DNA of 64,000 bases from Mesostigma viride (lineage: Eukaryota > Streptophyta > Mesostigmatophyceae > Mesostigmatales > Mesostigmataceae). A program made the translations under genes and the position numbers. The DNA lies in assembly GCA_009746045.1 (NCBI GenBank), contig RPFO01000253.1, positions 2,447,888 to 2,511,887 on the forward strand, written 5' to 3'. The notes beneath the pieces are model-generated. The model ran no database searches. It was not told where the DNA came from and was given only the letters and a program-made list of their open reading frames with translations. This document shows positions 57,014 to 64,000 of the stretch, piece by piece (the stretch's first letter is position 1; every line of letters starts with the position of its first letter).

Positions 57014-58804
57014 CCCCACCGAGACCACAGGAAGGGCCTCACACGGGAGAGAGAGTCCTACGTGAGAAAGGAGATCAGGCATGCGAACAGCTGTATGAAA
57101 GAGGTAGGCATAGGATTCATCATCAGGTAGTTCACCATACGGGGTTACACCCATAGTAGTAGGAACTAGAGTAGTATTGAGAACATCAAGGTCCTCGAAA
57201 AAGGAGTAATCTGCACGACGAGAGAGTGCATCTGGTACTATGTTATCTACACCCTTAACATACTGAAGTTTAAAAGGGGAGAACTGTGCTAAAAACTCCA
57301 TCCAGCGCGCTTGACGAGGGGTAAGGTTGGGTTGTGAGAGAAGATGGGTAAGAGGGCGGTGATCTGTCTGGATAACTAATCTATAAGGATCAATCTCACA
57401 GGGTTCATTCAGACAAACATCAAATTGAGCACCTTTAAGAAAGTGCTGCCACGCGTGGCAACAGTACACCACAGCTAATAGTTCTTGCTGGTGGACGGGA
57501 TAGTTACGCTCCGCAGGAAGCATTGTCCTAGAGATATACTCGATTGGCTGTAAGCCCTGACCCTGATCCTGGAGAAGGACGCCCCCTATAGCTACCTTGC
57601 TAGCATCTGTGGCTACAACAAAGGGTTTAGTAGTATCCGGTAGGATGAGTACAGGAGGGGAGAGGAGTAGGGATTTTAGACACTGAAAAGCCGACTGACA
57701 TTCACTACTCCAAACAAAGGGGATATCCTTCTTTAATAGATGATTAATAGGAGCTGCTATAGTTGCGAAACGCGGGATAAAACGCCTATAGTAAGAAGCA
57801 ATTCCTAGAAAACTACGTACACCTTTAACGTCGGTAGGGGTAGGCCATTCCTGAATTGACTTAGTCTTATCCGGGTCGGTAGCGACCCCGGCATCTGATA
57901 GAACGTGCCCTAAGAATGGGACACTTCTACCAGAGCGAACTTTAGCACGGCGCGCCCATAAAGAATTTTCAGCCATGATTTCTAATACTTTCTTTAAATC
58001 ACGTAGGTGCGTTTCAAAATCAGGAGAATAAATAAGGATATCATCTAAGTAAGCTTGAGCACAAGAACGGTCATGCTCAGATAAAGAAACAGAGGAGAAG
58101 GAAGGATCCTTTAAATCAGAGGACACTTGAGGAAGGTGGGAATTTCCCATAACAGGTCTAAGCACTTCATTCATTAACATTTGGAAAGAGGCAGGAGAGT
58201 TACAGAGTCCCATAGCCGCTACTCTAAACTGGTAATGCCCAAAAGGGGTAGCAAAGGCGGTTTTGTGGCAATCCTCAGGAGCTATACGTAGTTGCCAAAA
58301 ACCATCCGCACAATCTAGTACTGTGAAACAGGTAGAACCTTTAACCTTATTAAATATATCATCAATACGAGGTAGAGGGTATTTAGACTTCACAGTAATA
58401 TCGTTTAGCTTCCTATAATCAGTAACTAGGCGAAACTTGCCATTTGGTTTAGGAACTAACAGGACACCAGCGGAGTAGGGGGAGTTACTAGGCTCTATCA
58501 ATCCTGCTTCTAATAGTGATACTAAAATCTGTTTTAGTTCCTTTAATTCTGTAGGGCCCATTCTATACATCGGAGAGTGCGTAGGAACTGCACCGTCCTT
58601 GATAACTACACGGTGTAAAACAGAACGAGGAGGAGGATAAGAAGGAGTCTTTTCTTCAAATACTTTTGAGGAATCTATCACAGCCATGTATCTTACTATT
58701 TCATTTTCAGTAAATCCCACTCCTATTGTATCCACTGTATTTACATCTATATCCACACTATTATTAGTGATAGGTATCTCTTGTACTTCTAACTGAAGGA
58801 ACAT
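56972..58804 (-). CDS. reverse transcriptase and RNase H
   Basis: 610 residues. RT shows FRLVTDYRKLND, LDCADGFWQLRI, FGHYQFRVAAMGLCNSPASF and AYLDDILIY (about 58050), then GVRSFLGIASYYRRFIPRFA. RNase H begins VATDASKVAIGGVLL (about 57610), with HQQELLAVVYCCHAW and QTDHRPLTHLL. About 28 extra residues (MGNSHLPQVSSDLKDPSF and on) lie between NEVLRPV and the YLDD motif, where Ty3-type RTs usually have a short loop. This insert keeps the frame and could alter palm packing or be neutral. The frame before the ATG at 58804 is linked to protease only through frame changes. Confidence 0.93.
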   Translation of the reverse strand: MFLQLEVQEIPITNNSVDIDVNTVDTIGVGFTENEIVRYMAVIDSSKVFEEKTPSYPPPRSVLHRVVIKDGAVPTHSPMYRMGPTELKELKQILVSLLEAGLIEPSNSPYSAGVLLVPKPNGKFRLVTDYRKLNDITVKSKYPLPRIDDIFNKVKGSTCFTVLDCADGFWQLRIAPEDCHKTAFATPFGHYQFRVAAMGLCNSPASFQMLMNEVLRPVMGNSHLPQVSSDLKDPSFSSVSLSEHDRSCAQAYLDDILIYSPDFETHLRDLKKVLEIMAENSLWARRAKVRSGRSVPFLGHVLSDAGVATDPDKTKSIQEWPTPTDVKGVRSFLGIASYYRRFIPRFATIAAPINHLLKKDIPFVWSSECQSAFQCLKSLLLSPPVLILPDTTKPFVVATDASKVAIGGVLLQDQGQGLQPIEYISRTMLPAERNYPVHQQELLAVVYCCHAWQHFLKGAQFDVCLNEPCEIDPYRLVIQTDHRPLTHLLSQPNLTPRQARWMEFLAQFSPFKLQYVKGVDNIVPDALSRRADYSFFEDLDVLNTTLVPTTMGVTPYGELPDDESYAYLFHTAVRMPDLLSHVGLSLPCEALPVVSVGGRGKIKFLYRLAI

Positions 58805-58856
58805 ACATAATAGGTATCCATATTCTTTAGTTCAGAACGTAATTCGTCATTGGACA

Positions 58857-59463
58857 TTAATACTTCAGGTATAGGTCTACAGGAGGATCAACAGGTGTAG
58901 GAGGAGTAATATCTACCAAGGATAAATTTTCTAATCTATAATGACGTTCTGGTACCCAGTAGGAGCTATCTGGAAACCAAATGACCATAGTATCATAATT
59001 AATAGTGATTTTATTATCCTGATGCCAATCTAATCCTAGTAATACATCAGCTGTAGTGATAGGGCCTATAGTGGCCGTCAGGTTGACCGTACGTCCTTGT
59101 ATGACCAGGGGAAGGGACACCGTACCCGGGGAATGACTGGTGCGACCGTCAGCATAATGGACAGTGACAGTTTTTGTGTGAGGGGTAGGGACTAGTCCTA
59201 AACGCCTAACTAGGGCCTCGCTCACAAAGGAGCTAGCCGCACCGCTATCCACTAACACAGAGACATTCAAGAGTTCATCAGCATGCAGGAAGGGGTCTAC
59301 AACAGTATGAGGGACGGTTAAGCCACCATTCAAGAACATAAGAGGACGCACACGTAGTGGTAGGGATGATTCAGCTCCTACAGAGGTTATAAAAACAGGC
59401 AAGCAAAAATTATTATCTGGGGTACTATCTAAGGACCTGTCCAGGTTACCCCCGGCTGACAGG
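58857..59463 (-). CDS. retropepsin-like aspartic protease
   Basis: The open frame spans 59615-58857; the domain part lies in the last 200 residues. The active site is VLVDSGAASSFVSEALV (DSG instead of DTG) and the second conserved block is ADVLLGLDWHQ. It cleaves the polyprotein. It overlaps the end of gag and is in the +1 frame relative to it, at a G7-A-G5 run (about 59480-59492). A frame change near 58855-58810 separates it from RT. Confidence 0.88.
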
Positions 59464-61193
59464 CCTACTGTTCCCCCTCCCCCCCAAATCCATAGGAACG
59501 AACCCCGAAGAAGACCCTGGCGGAAAAGCCACTGCTGGAGGGTCACGAGGGATTGAAGAGGGTGCGGGAGCCTGATTATCATAGGGGAACCCTGGGGATC
59601 CTGTCTGCACAGCATTCAGCCTACTAGGGGTAGCTGAAGGAATGCGTCCTGAAGTGGGACGAATAGGAGCACGCTGAGGGGTACGAGGAGGGCGAGCGTC
59701 GGGATGAGGGGGAGCACCCGAAAGGAACTTGGGGCACTCACGTTTAAGATGACCTACTTCCTTACAATGATAGCAGGTAATATGAGAGACATCCAGAGCT
59801 GAAAGGTCAGTCACACAGATATCTAATTCTTCTACATAGGAGTTCTCCTCCTCAGGGGTAAGGCTAATATTATTAATACGGGAACGGGTAGGAAGAGAAG
59901 GTGTGGAGAAGAAATCTGCTACTCGTAAAAGATGCTGGCGCACATGCTTGAGGGGCAGGTCAGTAAAACGGTAGGCAGAGAACTGGCGCTTGACTTCACG
60001 CAATAAGGGTCTACTGAGGCCCTGAAGGAAGCGAGCACGTACTTCTGCACCCGACAAATCCCTAATTCGTACCATCTGAGCATCAAACTCTTTCATATAT
60101 TCTTTGAAGGACTTGGTACCCTGCTGCAAGGTGCCAAAGGATAATCTATCCTGCCAATCTGCATCGGGAGGGACTAAATGGTTCTCTAAACGCTTGAACA
60201 ATTCTGCTACAGAGTTTGGGTAGGCATGAGAGGCAAGAGACTCACACTGGATGAGGTTAGCAAGTTCAGGAGTAATGCAGGTAGTAAGATAATGAGGAAC
60301 TAGTACAGCATCAGAGAGGCGCCACCTATTGTGGTTCTGCCAGGACTCTGTGTTCTGGGTGAGCAACATAATGAAGGTGAAAAACTGTTGAGGGGTAGAC
60401 TTGACATCCAGCTTAGGAAGGTTGGCAAAGAGGGGAAGAGCAGGAGGCTTAGGGGGATTAGAAGAATCAGTTTTTCCCATAGGGCCACTATCTTCCACTG
60501 CTACATAAGCGGGATAGAAGGAAGGGATAGGAAAAGTCTTGGGTAGGGGTCTAGAGGGAGCCACCGTTTCCGGATGGTGCCCATAGGAGAAGGGGACAGT
60601 ATATTGCTCACGAAGAGAGGAATAGGCAAAATGATCATAATTCCTATCATCTAGGGGCATGGTACTGAAATCATTATTAACTTCTAAATCAGCCACACGG
60701 GTAGGAACCTGGGCAGCCTCATAGGCCGTCTCAGGGTAGGACCAGGAAGCAGGTGGGTAAAAGGGAACTGCACTAGGGCGCCCAGAAGGGCCGACAGGGG
60801 CCGAGGTACGACCCGTGTTAATAGCAGGCATTGAAGGCACAGGGTGGGAAGGAGGCCTAGGAGCATTGTTAGTGTGTGAGGACCTGCTGGAGGGGTGAGC
60901 CAAGGTTGCAGAAGGGGCAGGGGCCTGGTTCACAACGAAAGAAGGTTCCTCACTAAATCTGACTTGGGAAATACGTTGTTCATAGGTAGGTGGGGTAATT
61001 GAGGGACGACGGCGACCACCAGCAACAGGAGAAGGAGGTGAGGTACGCAGAATACCTTGAGGGTGAGATGGTGTACCGTTTCCAAGGAGTCCCGTCGGTT
61101 ACCACGAGTATTGTTATTGTTAGTGTTATTAGTAGTAGTATTATTATTATTATTGGTAGGTATAGGCGACATATCTCCACCCACTGGATCCAT
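59446..61193 (-). CDS. Gag of the chromovirus, with CCHC knuckle
   Basis: The long frame (60933-59446, open upstream to about 61105) has a Pro/Ser-rich start, a capsid-like helical core (NLPKLDVKSTPQQFFTFIML, SVAELFKRLENHLVP, DRLSFGTLQQGTKSFKEY, RARFLQGLSRPLLREV) and CYHCKEVGHLKREC (C-X2-C-X4-H-X4-C, about 59800). It has no ATG in its own frame before a stop. The best start, MDPVGGDMSPIP at 61193, is in another frame and runs through an Asn/Thr tract coded by ATT/AAT repeats. An odd-length change in that tract would explain the mismatch. Confidence 0.85.
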
Positions 61194-61284
61194 CTTTAAT
61201 TACGTAAAGGAATAGGAATCTAGAAGAAAGCAACAAAGGAAAAAGGAAAAACCTTGAAGGTCTGCAGCAGGAACAAAATTAAAA

Positions 61285-61506
61285 TCAATCCTTTTTAACA
61301 ACAGTAATGGATAGGGAACCAAACTCCAAAGTGAGAGGAGTATCTGAAGCAGATGCAGATGCAGCCCGTTTAGGGGGAGAAGAAGGAGGGGTAGCAAAGA
61401 CTAGAGCTTCTACTGGAGGGCGACCATGAGGAATAGGGCGTACATGCAGGCCTAAATCTGTTTGGCTATGATCTATAAGGAACTGCTGAGCTTCTTCAAA
61501 GGACAT
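61285..61506 (-). CDS. small ORF upstream of gag
   Basis: 73 residues from ATG 61506 (MSFEEAQQFLIDHSQ), ending KKD. It could be a short leader peptide or a first gag segment. No domain is recognised. Confidence 0.4.
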   Translation of the reverse strand: MSFEEAQQFLIDHSQTDLGLHVRPIPHGRPPVEALVFATPPSSPPKRAASASASDTPLTLEFGSLSITVVKKD

Positions 61507-62190
61507 AAATTTCTTATACCTAATTACGTTATATCACGATTCTGAACGATCTTCCTAGCGTCGGACCAAGAAAGGAAAATGGAGGACCATTGAGGCGTAA
61601 TCACTACGTAATATTTAGCTAGACTATTATCGCTAGAAGAATGGGAAGGAGCAGTAAAAGATCGCCGTTGGCTCATGGTAACGCACCTGGTAGGTCTTGA
61701 GCAGTCAAATGAGGAGAACGAGGAGAAGGCGACTTATCTCGGGTGTCTGAAACCGAACCAGATTGACGACGCACGTAGGGACGATGTTTCCAGCGCCAGG
61801 TGGTCGTAAGTATCCGGTTTCAAGAATTCTGCGTCCGGCGAAGGGTCGTCTAAATACGAAGCAGGCACGATGCAGAAAAAGGGTAATCTACGAGACGCTA
61901 GCCGTCTCTCTATCGTCGAACCAAAACCAGCAACTGTCTACGGCAGTAAACCATCTTTCTAAGGAAACAAGACGAGGAACAGGAGCTATATACGAAAGGA
62001 TTTTCCGCTTCGAGCAGGTCTAACGTCTAGGCAGGGCGTGTCCTGAATCAGGCAGCACTATCCTCCTAGCTTGACGGCGACCCGCCCATTACCTGTCAAG
62101 TAGGTGTCGTCTTCTTTTTCCCAGCCGCGGAAGGGTTGATTCAATGACGTATGTTGCAAAGGATCGTCGTCTCGCTCTCTATCTAAACTA
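61507..62190 (-). other. 5' leader of the chromovirus
   Basis: Between primer-binding site and first ORF. No supported gene; expected to hold packaging signals. Confidence 0.5.
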
Positions 62191-62202
62191 CCTCCGAGTC
62201 CA
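62191..62202 (-). other. primer-binding site
   Basis: The minus strand reads TGGACTCGGAGG, one base after the 5' LTR end. TGG fits the CCA end of a tRNA. The matching tRNA is not identified. Confidence 0.65.
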
Positions 62203-62203
62203 T

Positions 62204-62774
62204 TGTTACGCCGCAAGCCTCGGCCGCCACCTCTACCTCTACCTGTCCTGATACTACCTAAACTAGTGAGGCTGCTTCTATATACACCCCTAGCGAAAGA
62301 CGACCGAGACGAACCAGATCTCAATGCATTTACATATGTACTACTGTAATACGCCATAGGCCATTTAATCAAACCCGTTTACTCCAGGAAAAGAGGAAGG
62401 AAACACAACTAAACTGCCGTGACCCAAGCTAATATGTGTTAATTCATTTAACACACGCCGGGTGACCCCACAAGGAGTGGAACGTGCATAAATGGTCACC
62501 AACGGTCCAACAGGCTCGGGCCGACCTGGCCCTCGCCTGCAGAAACACAGAAACACAAGCAGGTGCACAGATGCACGCCTGTCCACTACATTCTACAAAA
62601 GGATAAGGACCACTAATATAGTACGCGGCGCGGCGCCCAAAGGCACCCACTATACCACAGTACTGTTACGGGGACAATCATGTCCAAACTAGAACTGCAC
62701 GTAACCTAGGAACAACCGAGGCCAAGGACCTAATTTACGTCCGTAACTACAACGAATTGTTACGCGACGTAACA
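62204..62774 (-). repeat. 5' LTR of the chromovirus
   Basis: 571 bp. It differs from the other LTR at the GCCGCCACC and GCTTCTATA sites only. A TACTATATTA stretch (about 62613-62622) may be the TATA box. Confidence 0.95.
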
Positions 62775-62798
62775 GTCACTATTTATAATAACTTTCTC

Positions 62799-63088
62799 GT
62801 GTTAGTGATTTTTCTCGTGTTGGTGAGAAACTTCTCAAATTTCTCAATTTTCTCACTTTTTCTCACTTTTTCTCACCCATTCTCACCTTTTTTCTCACTT
62901 TAGGGTTTTTTCTCACCCCAATCTCACCAAAACCCCCTTTTTCTCACCAAAATCTCACCCTGGTGAGATTTTTTGCCTAGCGTTTGCGGAAAAAAATTGA
63001 GATTTTTCTCAATTTTCTCAAAACATTCTCACAAAGGGTGAGAAAATTGAGGGTTTTGAGAAAATTCTCAGAATCTGAGTTCCTAGTG
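62799..63088 (-). repeat. right subterminal array of the CACTA element
   Basis: Many TTTCTCA(C) words, the inverse of the left array, up to the terminal repeat. Part of the same array lies before the foldback at 51600-51664. Confidence 0.85.
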
Positions 63089-63235
63089 CAGAGAGTAACT
63101 CTCTGCATGGGCAAATTAATTTATACTTGTGCTCCCGTACGTTGGAGTCACGGAGCATTATTAGCCCCGATAAATTAATTAGGAACATAACTCCGTTGGG
63201 AGTATATGTAGCACATAGCCCTGAGAAGGGGCATA
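63089..63235 (-). repeat. family-B and family-A 3' tails, right flank of the CACTA element
   Basis: It resumes the family-A UTR at GAGAGTAACTC, then shows a B hairpin and tail (63110-63165) and an A hairpin (63190-63203). It ends with GCATA, the duplication of the next element. Confidence 0.75.
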
Positions 63236-63370
63236 AGTTATATACACCGATTCTTGCGGAATCGATACTAAGCGCTTAGTATCGATTCCGTAAGGAATCG
63301 TTGTTTATAACTAAAACTTTTGCTTGCGCCGGCAAGGCTAAGGCCGATACTAGTCGGGTCATCGAATTGG

Positions 63371-63451
63371 CTATTCGATTATCGAAGTCGCCTATTCGAC
63401 CATCGAACTTTCCTATTCGATTATCGAATTTTCCTTATTCGATTGTCGAAA
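63371..63451. repeat. four TTCGA-N3-TCGAA iterons
   Basis: CTATTCGA-NNN-TCGAA at about 63371, 63392, 63413 and 63435, a 21-22-bp period, each with dyad symmetry. It looks like a protein-binding array. Confidence 0.75.
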
Positions 63452-63785
63452 TTTCCTAGTCGACAGGGGGTCAGAGGCCAGCGGCCTATCATACTCGGCG
63501 CCCAGCGAGCCACCGAACTAGGCCTAGTCGATTATAGCGAGACATCGCGTGGAAATTAGCCGATTTTGGGGACTTAGCCGATTTTCGGAGCGACGTCGAA
63601 CAACACAGATGATTAGCCGGTTGAGCACATCATATCAGTCGAATAGCTAGCGCTGGTACTCCGCCTACTGGTCAGCGGAGAGCACTTGCCTTTTTCGATT
63701 ATCATAGCACATTAGGCCGAACGATTAGCGTTCGCAACGTTATTCGCATTACTAGGCGAAAAATCCACCCCCGGAACGATCCTAG

Positions 63786-63808
63786 CGGGATTCGAACCCG
63801 GGATGCCG
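63786..63808 (-). other. tRNA T-arm-like motif
   Basis: The minus strand reads CCCGGGTTCGAATCCCG, a well-paired T arm and B box, about 20 bp from the terminal palindrome. No full cloverleaf. Confidence 0.5.
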
Positions 63809-64000
63809 GCGTGTCGCAACAGTCTTAGTTATAAACAACGATTCCTTACGGAATCGATACTAAGCGCTTAGTGTCGATTCCGCAGGAATCGATGTATATA
63901 ACTGCATATGGCTTTTCTTGGCACATCAATCCGACTTCGCGCCAAAGTTGTGCGCGATAATTCCGGGGAAATTTTGACGAAATTCGGTGCACGCGGGAGA

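Larger units (their letters stand above)
52692..62774 (-). mobile_element. Ty3/gypsy chromovirus, complete, 571-bp LTRs
   Basis: A 10,083-bp element in minus orientation, flanked by GTCAC (52687-52691 and 62775-62779). The LTRs are 571 bp each and differ at two sites that I can see. Gene order is gag, protease, RT-RNase H, integrase with chromodomain, then an extra ORF. The presence of PBS and PPT and near-identical LTRs mark it as the youngest insertion in the nest. Frame changes separate the ORFs. Confidence 0.95.
51665..62793. mobile_element. nested palindromic foldback element with 5-bp TSD
   Basis: Ends AGTTATTATAAATAG and its inverse. Flanked by TTCTC at 51660-51664 and 62794-62798. 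Without the chromovirus it is about 1.04 kb: palindrome P1, spacer S, P2, spacer S' (the inverse of S), P3. Each P is itself a 214-bp palindrome, and each arm of P folds again. It lies in the right subterminal array of the CACTA element. It has no ORF of its own; the short frames across it are mirror images. Confidence 0.85.
42189..63088. mobile_element. CACTA (EnSpm) DNA transposon, two divergent genes, with nested inserts
   Basis: The terminal inverted repeat CACTAGGAACTC is at 42189-42200 and, inverted, ends at 63088, flanked by CA on each side. The interrupted target (CTCAG-CA-GAGAG) is intact at 7180-7190, which confirms the borders. About 9.8 kb of its own sequence: left subterminal array, minus-strand coiled-coil gene, a central divergent promoter, plus-strand TNP2-like transposase and right subterminal array. 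The foldback and chromovirus occupy 51665-62798. Standard CACTA elements give 3-bp duplications; here only 2 bp are clear. Confidence 0.9.
63236..63903. mobile_element. second palindrome-ended element, 5-bp TSD
   Basis: 668 bp. Each end is a 77-bp palindrome (63236-63312 and 63827-63903; centre AAGCGCTT, arms with CGATTC..GAATCG hairpins). Termini AGTTATATAC and its inverse. Flanked by GCATA (63231-63235 and 63904-63908), and the uninterrupted target GGGGCATATGGCC is seen elsewhere. It shares the architecture and AGTTAT ends of the foldback at 51665 but not its sequence. No ORF; the remaining 63904-64000 holds nothing I can name. Confidence 0.85.

Noticed and set aside
63786-63808. tRNA gene
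   Set aside because: Only the T arm is convincing. There is no acceptor pairing or D arm, so I call it a tRNA-like module.

Overview
This is eukaryotic nuclear DNA from a GC-rich, intron-bearing genome, most like a green alga or a related protist. I cannot name the species. The evidence is spliceosomal introns with GT..AG ends and matching phases, eukaryotic transposon classes (L1-like and RLE-type LINEs, a Ty3/gypsy chromovirus, a CACTA element) and no bacterial operons. Host sequence is a small part of the window: a multi-exon coiled-coil gene on the minus strand (about 14.7-18.5 kb) and the 3' exons of a gene with a DnaJ-type cysteine-rich zinc finger on the plus strand (25.7-27.2 kb).

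Layout. 0-12.9 kb: fragments of two related ORF1-only retroelement families, here called A and B. Their proteins resemble the L1 ORF1 RNA-binding protein. A full-length RLE-type LINE (1291-6960) with PHD, RING-H2 and zinc-finger motifs before its reverse transcriptase is inserted in one family-A 3' UTR. 13-20 kb: host gene, a 199-bp retro-insert with a 10-bp duplication, and a long TTAG/TTAC array. 20.1-25.4 kb: an L1-like LINE with a 15-bp target duplication, next to a hairpin tandem repeat. 25.7-27.2 kb: host exons. 27.6-31.6 kb: a two-unit B+A retro-chimera inside one 10-bp duplication. 33.5-64 kb: a deep nest. A family-A 3' UTR holds a plus-strand family-A copy (33600-41750), which is itself split by a gag-bearing unit and a second RLE LINE. 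The same UTR also holds a CACTA transposon (42189-63088), which holds a palindromic foldback element (51665-62793), which holds a young chromovirus (52692-62774). A second palindromic element closes the window (63236-63903).

How the parts work together. Families A and B encode an RNA-binding ORF1-like protein but no reverse transcriptase. They share 5' monomers and a 3' hairpin with loop CAAC ahead of a short tandem tail, so they look like non-autonomous passengers of a LINE machinery that is not in the window. The RLE LINE seems to exploit AT-rich sites in family-A 3' UTRs. The CACTA element has two divergent genes (a TNP2-like transposase and a coiled-coil protein in the place of TnpA) and TGAGAAA-rich subterminal arrays. 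Almost every element ORF carries single-base frame breaks. Some are decay, and some could be read errors at homopolymers.
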